35,137 nucleotides of DNA from Novosphingobium fluoreni (lineage in GTDB: Bacteria; Pseudomonadota; Alphaproteobacteria; Sphingomonadales; Sphingomonadaceae): positions 1-35,137 of the forward strand of contig NZ_JACIDY010000011.1 in assembly GCF_014196615.1 (NCBI RefSeq), read 5' to 3'. Under the pieces are notes generated by a model, which ran no database searches, had not been told where the DNA came from, and saw only the letters and a list, made by a program, of their open reading frames with translations. Position 1 is the stretch's first letter; each line of letters starts with the position of its first letter. This document shows positions 27,585 to 35,137 of the stretch, in pieces. The translations under genes and the position numbers were made by a program.

Positions 27585-28448
27585 CTAGGAGCGGAAGCTG
27601 GACGGCATATCGATGGGGGCGGCATTTCTTGGGGTTTGCGTTAGTGCCAGCAAGCGGGAGCGAATGTCCTGGGGCAAGAGGAAGGCGTCGCGATGGTAGT
27701 CCTGCAACCCGGAAACGGCGCTTTCCACCAGGTCGTCGTGCATACCGCCCATCAGTCCGTTGATGGCGCTGAGATAGCGCGACATCTGGTACGTTTGCTC
27801 GCATGGCGCGAGGGAGCGGCGCGTGTCGTAGAACGATACCATTCGGCTGACGATCTTGCGCATGGCGTGAAAGCGATGTGCCGTCAGCGTCTCGGCAGCA
27901 AGCCACTGCGACAGGCGCTGCAGTTCTGACAGGCGATAGCGCAGGAAGCCCTTCGCATCGTCGAGCCGCAGGGTACCGACCTGGCGCTGCACGGCGCGCC
28001 ACACGGGCCAGGTCAGCAGCGACCGCAGGACCAGGGCATAGCGCCGTGCCGCGCCGTGCCGATCGTTGCGATAGGCGTCCTGCAAGTGTCCCATCACCGC
28101 CACGGTAGCCCGGAACAGCAAGGGTGCGCGATGGGCGGCGCTATAGAGCACCAGAGCGAAGCGCAGATGCTTGTAGCGGGCGCGGATCAGCTTGTAGCGG
28201 CGGCGCTGGTCGGGCGGCAGGTCGCCGGTGCGCAGCAGCGTGCCGGTCAGCGATAGCAGGTCCTGCCGGATCGCCCCCTCCCGCCAGAACTGGAGACACA
28301 GGTCGAGGCAACGGCGCATCTCCGCCGCGTCGCAGGCCATCGGGATCGGATCGGGCAGGCTGACCACCGGATCGACGACATCGTCCATCTCGACTGCTTC
28401 GAACAAAGCGTCGACCACCGACGGCGGGAAGGGCGCGCGCGCCGTCAT
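27585..28448 (-). CDS. all-helical protein with CHAD-like features, last gene of the polysaccharide-linked operon
   Basis: This 287-residue soluble protein is predicted to be almost wholly alpha-helical, with many Arg and His. Segments such as RRRYKLIRARYKHLRFAL and HRFHAMRKIVSRMV, followed by YLSAINGLMGGMHDDLVES, recall CHAD domains (basic helical bundles that bind polyphosphate), where a basic helix pair precedes a LKALQDxLGExxD-like stretch. The resemblance is weak and no full domain match is claimed. Its ATG overlaps the flippase TGA (ATGA), so it is translationally coupled and presumably works in the same process. There is no signal peptide or membrane segment. The function is unknown. 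Confidence 0.65.
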   Translation of the reverse strand: MTARAPFPPSVVDALFEAVEMDDVVDPVVSLPDPIPMACDAAEMRRCLDLCLQFWREGAIRQDLLSLTGTLLRTGDLPPDQRRRYKLIRARYKHLRFALVLYSAAHRAPLLFRATVAVMGHLQDAYRNDRHGAARRYALVLRSLLTWPVWRAVQRQVGTLRLDDAKGFLRYRLSELQRLSQWLAAETLTAHRFHAMRKIVSRMVSFYDTRRSLAPCEQTYQMSRYLSAINGLMGGMHDDLVESAVSGLQDYHRDAFLLPQDIRSRLLALTQTPRNAAPIDMPSSFRS

Positions 28449-29782
28449 GCCGGCACCGCCACATGCGTCTCATGCGTCAGGTTATTGCGGTTGCGATAGG
28501 CGAGCGCAGTGGGCACCAGCATGAACAGCGTCTTGAGGCAGACACCCGCGACATAGGCCAGCCCCGCGCCCCACAAGCCGTAAGCGTGGATGGCGACGAA
28601 CAGCAGCACCGCGTAACCCAGCGCCGCAGTCCCTTCCGCGACAAGCGCCGACCGCTCCCGCCCGGCCATGTAGAGCAGCGATTCCAGCGGAAAGGCCGCC
28701 ATTGCCATGACCAGCGAAAGCGTCATCAGTTGCAGCAGGTCGTAGGCCTCGACATAGCGCTTGCCGAACGTCAGCGCGATCACCGGCTCGCCGCCGACCA
28801 TGACGAGCAGCAGCACGACGATCGCGATGGCGCCCGAAATGAGCGCGCTGCGGACAGCGAGTTGCCAGGGATGGCGGCTGCTGGGATCGAGGCGCATAAT
28901 CTCGGGATAGAAGCTGCGGCTCATCAGTTCCGCTGGCTTGCTGGCCGAATCGAAGAAGGTTGCGGCGATCTTGAACAGGCCGGCAGCGACCGGGCTGAGC
29001 AGCGCGCCCACGATCAGGTTGCTGACTGGGCCCCACGCAGCCCAAATCGAGTGGGCGGCATTGGTAGTCCACACGAAGCTCCAGGCACGCGGCAGCTTGC
29101 GGGCGGGGCGGAACAAGCCGGGCTTGAGCGCGCCTTTGACCTCGCGGCGGCGCAACTCGCGCACCGACATCGCCCACAGGCACAAGTCGCCGGACAAGTC
29201 GGCCAGGTACCAGGTCAGCACGAACCCGGTGAAGCCAAGATCGGCGACATAGGAGATCGTCGCGCCGATGCCGCGGACCAAGGGCGTGACCAGCTGCTGC
29301 CAGGCGATCTGGTCGAAGCGGTCGAACACGCGCAGGATGCCGGTGGGCGTCGCGGCGGTCATGGTCGGGATCAGGGTGCAGTAAAGCATGGCGAGGCCGA
29401 GGTGGTCGGCGCCCAGGCCGAACCAGTCGGAAACGCAGGGTAGCACGGCCAGGCCGCACACCATGCCCAGCAGCCCACTGGCAAGGTCAAGGCCGAAGGC
29501 AAAGCCGGTCACGTCCCGCAAGGTGGCGATATCGCCGCGTTCCAGCGCCGGCGCGCCGTAGCGCACGATGAACTGCCAGGTCTGGAACTTGATCACTGCG
29601 CCCACGCCATTGGCGTAGGAGTGAATCAGGATCAGCGTGCCGAACATCGCCGGGCTCATCCCGCGTCCCGCCAGGGCAAGCGCCAGCAGGCCGAGCAGTG
29701 CGCCGCCCAGCTTGCCCGTGGCGAGATAGGCGGCGTTGCGCACGATGGTGCGGAACACGCCATCGGCGAACCAACGTTTCAT
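28445..29782 (-). CDS. polysaccharide flippase (Wzx-like, MATE/MVF fold)
   Basis: This 445-residue inner-membrane protein has about 12 hydrophobic helices and charged cytoplasmic loops. The N-terminal helix pair (RNAAYLATGKLGGALLGLL, then GRGMSPAMFGTL) is typical of the polysaccharide_synt/Wzx family, which moves lipid-linked sugars across the inner membrane. GGAG lies close before the ATG. The gene begins 15 bases after the second kinase-like gene and overlaps the CHAD-like gene. No glycosyltransferase or polymerase is within the window, so the exported glycan is unknown. Confidence 0.8.
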   Translation of the reverse strand: MKRWFADGVFRTIVRNAAYLATGKLGGALLGLLALALAGRGMSPAMFGTLILIHSYANGVGAVIKFQTWQFIVRYGAPALERGDIATLRDVTGFAFGLDLASGLLGMVCGLAVLPCVSDWFGLGADHLGLAMLYCTLIPTMTAATPTGILRVFDRFDQIAWQQLVTPLVRGIGATISYVADLGFTGFVLTWYLADLSGDLCLWAMSVRELRRREVKGALKPGLFRPARKLPRAWSFVWTTNAAHSIWAAWGPVSNLIVGALLSPVAAGLFKIAATFFDSASKPAELMSRSFYPEIMRLDPSSRHPWQLAVRSALISGAIAIVVLLLVMVGGEPVIALTFGKRYVEAYDLLQLMTLSLVMAMAAFPLESLLYMAGRERSALVAEGTAALGYAVLLFVAIHAYGLWGAGLAYVAGVCLKTLFMLVPTALAYRNRNNLTHETHVAVPA

Positions 29783-29797
29783 GGCTCCGTGCTCTGT

Positions 29798-30505
29798 TTA
29801 GGCCGCAGCGCTGGGCCGTGCCGGTTCACGCTGGTCGAGCAGCGTCTGCACGGCCACTTGTGCGCGAGCGACCACGCGGTCAAGCGGTTCGCGCGAATCC
29901 AGCTCCACGATCGGCGCGGCGCCGAAGCGCAGGCGCGGCATTTCCTCGATCTTGCGGGCGAGCGTTTCGATCCGATGATCGGGCTTGCGCGCGGCGGCGA
30001 GATCGAGCGGCACATTAAGCCTCAGAACGAGATCGGGCGCGTGCGCCACCATGTGCCGGAACAAGCGTTGCTCAGCCGCGGCAAGAACGCCGACCAGCCC
30101 GCGGCGCCGAGCGGTGCCAAGCCCCGGGCCGTCGATTGCGCTGGGCAGCTCCACTTGCGGAAAGCGATCCGCGATGATGGTGTATCCTTCGCCACGCAGC
30201 TTAAGCATGCGGCGGAACCGGCGCGCCCGGCGCAAGGCGAAGGCGTAGATCACCAGGGCCGCCAGCAGGCCGGGGTTCGCGCTCTTGTGCGCCTGGCGCG
30301 ATCGGGTTTCGATCGAGCGATCGATCCGCCGGCCCATCAAGGGCGTGCGCGCCAGCATGCGGCCAAGGTTGCCGGACTGCTTGCCCAAGTGGCAGGTCGC
30401 CGTCGGCTGCCGTGCCTCAAGCCACTGCTGCAAGGCCTCGGTCAGCGTCGACTTGCCCGAACCGTCGCAACCGACGACCGCGATCAGGAGAGGCCCATCG
30501 CTCAT
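29798..30505 (-). CDS. thymidylate-kinase-like P-loop protein, copy 2
   Basis: This 235-residue protein has a Walker A loop GCDGSGKST (residues 12-20) and a DRFPQVELP motif like the DRY/H region of thymidylate kinases. An Arg-rich stretch (RRARRFRRMLKLRG) precedes it, and VLRLNVPLDLA follows. Housekeeping Tmk is usually about 210 residues; copies in glycan loci are diverged and their substrate is not known. It starts at ATG 30505, overlapping the TGA of copy 1 (ATGA); the frame upstream of this was rejected because it lies inside copy 1. It is a paralogue of copy 1 with the same motif order. It may phosphorylate a nucleotide, sugar or lipid intermediate (inference). Confidence 0.75.
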   Translation of the reverse strand: MSDGPLLIAVVGCDGSGKSTLTEALQQWLEARQPTATCHLGKQSGNLGRMLARTPLMGRRIDRSIETRSRQAHKSANPGLLAALVIYAFALRRARRFRRMLKLRGEGYTIIADRFPQVELPSAIDGPGLGTARRRGLVGVLAAAEQRLFRHMVAHAPDLVLRLNVPLDLAAARKPDHRIETLARKIEEMPRLRFGAAPIVELDSREPLDRVVARAQVAVQTLLDQREPARPSAAA

Positions 30506-31275
30506 GCCGCAAGCGCCTCGCGCCGCATTAGGTCGTGCACCGTGGCGAGGACTTCGGAGTAGGGCCGCGTCGCATCCACATCGACGATCCGGGCACCGGC
30601 AAAGCACAGCGTTGGCACGGTCGCCAGCTTGCTTTGCAGCAGTTCGCGGTCATGGTCGGCCTTGCGGGCGAGCGCGGTGTCGATATCGACGTTGAGGCGG
30701 ATCACAAGGTCCGGACGGAACGCGGCCATGTCTTCGTAGATATCGCGCTCGCGCCGGGCGAGCCGCTCGACCAGGGCCGAGCCCCGGCGAGTCCAGGCAA
30801 GGCTCGGGCCATCGAAGCGGCCGGGCAGTTCGGCCTGGGGATAGCGATCGCTGACCACCCGGATGCCATGACGGCGTAAGTCGAGCATGCGTGCGAAACG
30901 GCGACGGCGGGCGAGGGAAAAGGCGAACATAACGAGCGCGGTCGGCAAGCCGGGCAGCCGCTCGTCAGACCTTGCGTGCGCCTTGCTGGCCTCGGCGGAC
31001 AGGAACCGTTCCACCAGGCCGCCGATCAACGGTAGCTGGCCGATGCGACGCCCAAGATCGCCGGTACCGGTGCCAAGATACATTGAGCGCGTCGGCGCCT
31101 CCTGATCGAGCATCGCCGTAAGATCGCGCGCAAGGCTCGACTTGCCCGAACCGTCGCATCCCACCAGAGCCACGCAAGGCGCGAGCGCCACGCCATCGTG
31201 CGACCATCGTTGATCGAGCGCGGCATCGAGAGACGAATAGGTCTTGGCGGCGGGAGGCAAGGTCGAGAGTGTCAT
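30502..31275 (-). CDS. thymidylate-kinase-like P-loop protein, copy 1
   Basis: This 257-residue protein has an extra N-terminal arm of about 30 residues, then Walker A GCDGSGKSS (39-47) and the motif DRYPQAELPG with LARRRRFARMLDLRR before it. PDLVIRLNVDIDTALARK is next, where copy 2 has LVLRLNVPLDLAAARK. The shared blocks show a tandem duplication with later divergence. It starts at ATG 31275; a TTG at 31308 was rejected. No strong ribosome-binding site is seen. It is the first gene of the four-gene minus-strand operon and is divergent from the two-component system, with 204 bases between starts. The substrate is unknown; a housekeeping dTMP role is unlikely given the length, duplication and context. 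Confidence 0.75.
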   Translation of the reverse strand: MTLSTLPPAAKTYSSLDAALDQRWSHDGVALAPCVALVGCDGSGKSSLARDLTAMLDQEAPTRSMYLGTGTGDLGRRIGQLPLIGGLVERFLSAEASKAHARSDERLPGLPTALVMFAFSLARRRRFARMLDLRRHGIRVVSDRYPQAELPGRFDGPSLAWTRRGSALVERLARRERDIYEDMAAFRPDLVIRLNVDIDTALARKADHDRELLQSKLATVPTLCFAGARIVDVDATRPYSEVLATVHDLMRREALAA

Positions 31276-31479
31276 CAATCTGTAGCCGTTCTGGTGCACA
31301 TAGGGCAAAGTGCGAGAAGTGCGCAGGGCGCGCTAGGACAGGGCACTCTACGCGCTGAACCTGATGCGAAACTGACGCTCGCAAAGGTTTGTGCGCGAGT
31401 TTGACGTGGACCTTGTTCAGGGCCTATCTCCCGGCAAATAAGGCGTTTGCCTGCCGTCACACCCACCCCGGAGTTCAAG

Positions 31480-32148
31480 TTGCCCCGCCTGTTGCTAGCG
31501 GAAGACGACGCCGATCTCGGCCCCGCGATCAGGCGCGCGCTGGAGCTGGAAGGCTACGTGGTCGATCTGTTCACACGCGGGGACGACGTTCTGGCTGCGG
31601 GCCGTAGTGCCGATTACGACGTGCTCCTGCTCGACATCGGCTTGCCGCACGGAACCGGCCTGGAAGTCCTGCGCATGCTACGGGGCGAGGGGATCGCGAC
31701 CCCGGTGATCGTCGTCACCGCCTTCGACCGCACGCAGCAGAGAGTGGCCGGGCTCGATGCCGGCGCGGACGACTACGTGGTGAAGCCTGTCGACCTGGAG
31801 GAGCTCGCCGCCCGCATCCGCTCGCAATTACGCCGGCGCGAGGGACGCCAGGATGACACCATGACCATCGGCCCGGTCATGCTCGACTTTGCCGGGCATG
31901 TCGCGACGCTGGAAGGGCAGGCCTTGCCGCTCACGGCCAAGGAGTTTCGCGTGCTGGCGTTGCTGATGCGGCGCAGCCGGCGTTTCGTGTCCAAGGCGGA
32001 TCTTGAGGCCGAACTTTACGACGGCGACAACTGGGCGGAATCGAACACGGTCGAAGTCGCGATCTCGTCCCTGCGCCGCAAGATCGGGCGCGACTTCATT
32101 CATACCGCCCGGGGCCTGGGCTACATGGTCGGCGGGCGCGAACGGTGA
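31480..32148 (+). CDS. OmpR-family response regulator
   Basis: This 222-residue protein has a receiver domain with acidic pair Glu8-Asp9-Asp10, phospho-acceptor Asp52 (LLLDIGLPHG), a conserved Thr (VVTAFD) and Lys (DYVVKPVDLEEL). The C-terminal winged helix (LTAKEFRVLALLMRR, then ESNTVEVAISSLRRKIG and IHTARGLGYMV) is of the OmpR/PhoB type. The start is TTG 31480, with CCGGAG 6 bases upstream and the family pattern (M)PRLLLAEDD; a TTG at 31447 gives a Pro/Thr-rich extension. Its stop overlaps the kinase start (GTGA). It probably regulates this operon and perhaps the divergent flippase operon. Confidence 0.9.
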   Translation: MPRLLLAEDDADLGPAIRRALELEGYVVDLFTRGDDVLAAGRSADYDVLLLDIGLPHGTGLEVLRMLRGEGIATPVIVVTAFDRTQQRVAGLDAGADDYVVKPVDLEELAARIRSQLRRREGRQDDTMTIGPVMLDFAGHVATLEGQALPLTAKEFRVLALLMRRSRRFVSKADLEAELYDGDNWAESNTVEVAISSLRRKIGRDFIHTARGLGYMVGGRER

Positions 32149-33521
32149 AGCGATCGACCCTATCTATGCAGCTTTACCGTCGTGTGCTGCTGTTGCTGGC
32201 GTTGACCGCACTGGCGATCGGGGCCGTGCTCTACGTCTTCGCCGACCGCGAGATCAGCCGCGCGGCCGACGTGCAACTGATCGATGCGGCAAAGCTGCTC
32301 GACATGATGATGCAGGACGAATTCGCGCAAGGCGTCCTTGTGCGGCGCGACCGAGTGGTTGACGGCCACGGCGACCCGCTGCTCACCACCGAGGATGAGA
32401 AGGCGTTCCAAGCCACTTACGATTCCTGCATGTTCGCGGTGTTCTGGAACGGGAAGCTGGTTGCCCGGTCAGGCTGGGGAGCGCCGGTGCGGCTGCTGCC
32501 GCTGGAGCCGGGCCTGCACACCTTCACCGCGCAAGGCGATGGCTGGCGCAGTTACGGCATGCAGAGCATCAAGACGCCGCTGCTCATCGTCGTTGCGCAG
32601 CGCCATGCCGCGCGTGAATTTTCGCTCGGCCCCGTCCTGGCCGAATTGGCATTGCCCATGCTGCTGTTGCTCGGGCTGTCGATGCTCGTACTCTGGGCGA
32701 CATTGCGCAAGAGCCTGTCGCAAGTGGAGCGGCTGGCCTCCACCATTAATGCCCGATCGCTTGCCGACCTCGAGCCGTTGGAGCCCGAGGTCTGGCCGAG
32801 GGAGATGGAGCCGCTGGTGGTTGCGTTGAACAAGCTGTTCGCCCGCCTGGAGGGAGCCTACGACCTGGAGCAGGCGTTTACCGACGACGTGGCGCATGAG
32901 CTGCGCACGCCGCTGGCAGCGATTCGCGCCCAGGCGCAGGTGCTGCGCCGACTGGCGCCGCAGGCGGTGGGCCAGGATGTCGATCGGCTGACATCGACGG
33001 TCGATCGCGCCAACAACCTGATCGACGGGATGCTGATGCTTGCCCGATTGAACGCGACCGCCGTGGCGTCCCGCTCGGTCGACGTGCATGGACTGGTTGC
33101 CGAAGTGGTCGCCGACGCGATGATCGAAGCGGGTCCGGACGGCATCGAGTGCAGCGTCGTGCCAGAACATATCGTGCGCTGGCAGTGTGACGCGGCGCTG
33201 TTGCAGGTGGCGCTCTCGGCCGTAATCGGCAACGCCATCCGCCATGCGCGCTGCGGCGGTCAGCTCGACATCGCCCTTGCGCGCGGATCGGACCAGCTCG
33301 CCGTTTCGGTGGGCGATCGCGGGCCGGGGATCCCCGCCGCCGAGCGCGAGCGGCTGCTGCGCCGGTTCGAGCATGGCGCCTTGCCCACGGCCGGCAGCGG
33401 GCTGGGGCTGTCGATCGCATCGAAGGCGATGACGCTGCTGGGCGGAACGATCAGGTTGGAGGAGCGCCAAGATGGTCACGGTTTGCTGGCGGTCCTAACC
33501 TTGCGCTCCCAGGCGAGCTGA
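32145..33521 (+). CDS. sensor histidine kinase (QseC/TctE type)
   Basis: This 458-residue membrane kinase has a first transmembrane helix at about 10-30 and a periplasmic 2CSK_N-like sensor region (about 32-160, starting DREISRAADVQLIDAAKLLD). A second helix follows at about 165-185, then a HAMP-like linker, HisKA with phospho-His 251 (DDVAHELRTPLAAIRAQ) and an ATPase domain (GNAIRHA, DRGPGIP, GSGLGLSIA). It is translated from GTG overlapping the regulator's TGA. Kinases of this type answer to small organic acids, cations or cell-envelope signals; the ligand here is unknown. The next gene starts one base after its stop, so all three are one transcript. Confidence 0.9.
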   Translation: MKRSTLSMQLYRRVLLLLALTALAIGAVLYVFADREISRAADVQLIDAAKLLDMMMQDEFAQGVLVRRDRVVDGHGDPLLTTEDEKAFQATYDSCMFAVFWNGKLVARSGWGAPVRLLPLEPGLHTFTAQGDGWRSYGMQSIKTPLLIVVAQRHAAREFSLGPVLAELALPMLLLLGLSMLVLWATLRKSLSQVERLASTINARSLADLEPLEPEVWPREMEPLVVALNKLFARLEGAYDLEQAFTDDVAHELRTPLAAIRAQAQVLRRLAPQAVGQDVDRLTSTVDRANNLIDGMLMLARLNATAVASRSVDVHGLVAEVVADAMIEAGPDGIECSVVPEHIVRWQCDAALLQVALSAVIGNAIRHARCGGQLDIALARGSDQLAVSVGDRGPGIPAAERERLLRRFEHGALPTAGSGLGLSIASKAMTLLGGTIRLEERQDGHGLLAVLTLRSQAS

Positions 33522-33522
33522 C

Positions 33523-34677
33523 GTGAGATATAGCGGTGTTTTCGCGTGTCTGTCCCTTGTGCTGAGCATCGCCGTGACAGGTTGCGGCACAGCCCCGCCG
33601 TTGCGCCGGATGGCGGCCGAAGCTGCGTCCGCGCCAACCGTCCGTATCGCCCCTGACGGCGTGACCCGCACCGCGACGCTGTCGGTGCTGACGTACAATG
33701 TCGAGGGCCTGGGCTGGCCCGCTCGCTCCGGCCGCAAGCAGGACCTGGTGCGGATCGGCGCGCATCTCGCCGCCCTGCGCGCCGCCGGCAAGGCGCCCGA
33801 CGTGGTGCTGTTCCAAGAGGTGTTCAGCGGCGCTGCGAAGCGGGCCGTGCTGGCATCCGGCTATCCGGCCATCGTGCCCGGCCCGCGCCGCACGACCCTG
33901 CACATCCGGATGTTCACCGATAAGCTGCCGCACCGCGCGAAACTCCGCAAGGGAGAGATCGGCGTGCGCCTGACCGGCAGCGGACTGGTGATCGCGTCAC
34001 GCTATCTGGTCCTGCTAACCCGCAGTCAGGCCTATGGTCGCCGGTCCTGCGCCGGGTTGGACTGCCTAGCCAACAAAGGCGTCATGCTTGCCCGGATCGC
34101 GGTGCCGGGTGTGCCGGTACCTATCGATCTGTACGACACGCACATGAATTCGCGCAGGGCGTCGCATGTGGCCGAAGCGCGCAACCTTGCTGCCCACGCC
34201 CGCCAGGTGACCGAAGCCTCCGCCTTCATCGATGCCAGCCACGACGACCGCTATCCGATCGTGTTCGGCGGAGACTTCAACATGCGCGGTTCGCAGGATC
34301 GGTGGGAGAACTTCACCCGCTACCAGCCAATGCGACTGGTCCATCGCGCCTGCATGGAACCGGGCTCTGACTGCAAGGTGCACATGTCCTGGGACGGCGA
34401 CGAGCCTTGGGTCGACACGTAGGACCTGCAATTTTTCGGAAACGGTGAGCGCGTGACTATCCGCCCGGTCCGCGTCGAAGCGCTGTTCGACGGAGGCCCG
34501 AACGGACCGGTGCTCTCCGATCATGACGGCTTCCTGGTCGAATATGAACTGACCTGGCGGCAGGCTTCCGCGTCTGTCGCGCGCCCTCCATTGAGAATTG
34601 CCAAGCTATTTGCGTGTCGAGAAAGGCCTTCCGACACCCGGACTGATTCTGAAGCCGCGGTCGCTGTGCTTAATTAG
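33523..34677 (+). pseudogene. endonuclease/exonuclease/phosphatase-family lipoprotein, interrupted by an in-frame TAG
   Basis: The first part (299 residues, GTG 33523 with AGGCGAG 5 bases before it) has a lipoprotein signal with Cys 21 (VTGC) and most of the EEP fold. Catalytic motifs are seen in order: LTYNVEGLGW, LFQEVF, YDTHMNS, FGGDFNMRG. TAG at 34420-34422 follows WVDT. The same frame then continues with DLQFFGNGERVTIRPVRVEAL and the last EEP motif LSDHDGF, which carries the catalytic His, to a stop at 34675-34677. A single CAG to TAG change explains this. EEP enzymes cleave phosphodiester or phosphomonoester bonds in DNA, lipids (sphingomyelinase-like) or phosphoinositides. The truncated product should be inactive unless the TAG is read through or is a sequence error. 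The tail after ELTWRQ is not family-like. Confidence 0.8.
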
Positions 34678-34685
34678 AAGATTAA

Positions 34686-34725
34686 GCCGTGCATGCCCTC
34701 ACGCTCTTCGAAGCGGGTGCACGGC
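34686..34725. terminator. hairpin after the two-component/EEP operon
   Basis: GCCGTGCA (34686-34693) pairs with TGCACGGC (34718-34725). The 24-base loop contains a smaller self-complementary CTTCGAAG (34705-34712). It lies 8 bases past the end of the extended EEP frame, where a terminator is expected. No T-run follows. Confidence 0.4.
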
Positions 34726-34789
34726 GCGGTGGCGTGAGCGCGATCGGCTTAGGTGATGTCGGAGTATCGTCGCATATCGGGAGCAGAAA

Positions 34790-34906
34790 TCAGAGTTTTT
34801 CGGCCTCGGCAGTCACGATTACGCTGGACTTTGTAGGCAGTGCGGCGTTGTCGATGAGGTTGCTGGCGAGATCGTTCGAATCCTGCGGATCGATGGCGGC
34901 GTAGGT
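34790..34906 (-). pseudogene. fragment of a histidine kinase ATPase domain (remnant)
   Basis: This 38-codon minus-strand frame without a start codon, bounded by stops, reads AIDPQDSNDLASNLIDNA followed by a short TVxVxAE-like strand (SSVIVTAEAEKL). The NLIDNA part is the N-box of sensor kinase ATPase domains, and the spacing to the following beta-strand fits. Everything else of the kinase is missing. It may be the debris of a deleted gene; a chance match is not excluded. Confidence 0.3.
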
Positions 34907-35137
34907 CTAGGCAGGTCCATGAACCAGATCGGAATGCGGTCATCATGCTGGGGTTATGGTCCTACCTTCGAGGGCCGAACGAGCGAACGTCGGTTTTTAG
35001 CGAAAGAGGACTTGCCAAGATCCAAGCCAGAATGGCAGCTCCGTCCCGATGGCGTTGAAAAAGTCGCCTTCTTGGCGAAGCGGAGGGTACGGATCGAAAC
35101 TGCTGAGCAGAATCGCCTGACCTCATGTCATCGCCAT
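34907..35137. other. right end of window, no supported gene
   Basis: The last 230 bases have no frame with a recognisable product. Composition is mixed, and with the kinase fragment just before it this looks like degraded or intergenic DNA. Confidence 0.4.

Noticed and set aside
27139..27588. 149-codon plus-strand frame in the gene-poor gap
   Set aside because: It has a TTG start with no ribosome-binding site and no recognisable domain, and it overlaps the end of the convergent gene.

Overview
The window is GC-rich alphaproteobacterial DNA. It most resembles a sphingomonad (Sphingomonadaceae): two HWE-family histidine kinases, a candidate EcfG-type general-stress promoter, CsbD and PhnA-like membrane proteins of the type common in that family, a PutR/PutA pair, and a NodT-type RND efflux operon. 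The genus cannot be fixed from the sequence.

Layout, left to right. (a) 1-2632: the tail of an acyl-CoA carboxylase beta subunit, the biotin-carrying alpha subunit (pccA), a strong shared hairpin, and a convergent small WYL-like gene. (b) 2896-8096: a stress block with a CsbD protein, a three-PAS/LuxR one-component regulator, a short CsbD-like protein, a PhnA-like membrane protein, an entericidin-like lipoprotein and a GAF-PAS-HWE kinase. (c) 8107-11335, minus strand: a Tad-type pilus block of one vWA TadG-like protein and two TadE-like proteins, one with tandem calcium-loop-like motifs. (d) 11597-14113: a second HWE kinase, a small hydrophilic protein with an internal repeat, and an orphan molybdate permease modB. 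(e) 14188-18389: divergent putR and putA for proline catabolism. (f) 18398-25139, minus strand: an RND efflux operon (adaptor, pump, outer-membrane channel) followed by a MarR regulator, with two perfect palindromes in its promoter region.

(g) 25297-35137 looks different. It opens with an isolated 24-base tRNA 3' end and continues with a compositionally odd segment, a 5'-truncated IS5-family transposase, a degenerate GIY-YIG-like ORF and nearly 500 bases with no gene. Next is a tightly coupled minus-strand operon of two paralogous thymidylate-kinase-like P-loop proteins, a Wzx/MATE-type polysaccharide flippase and a helical CHAD-like protein. A divergent operon encodes an OmpR-type regulator, its sensor kinase and a lipoprotein of the endonuclease/exonuclease/phosphatase fold that is cut by an in-frame TAG before its catalytic His. 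The tRNA tail suggests that this right-hand third is the left part of an integrated island. That is an inference, testable by finding the intact tRNA to the right.

The best candidates for something undescribed are the kinase-kinase-flippase-CHAD-like operon with its divergent two-component system, and the PAS-LuxR/CsbD stress operon.
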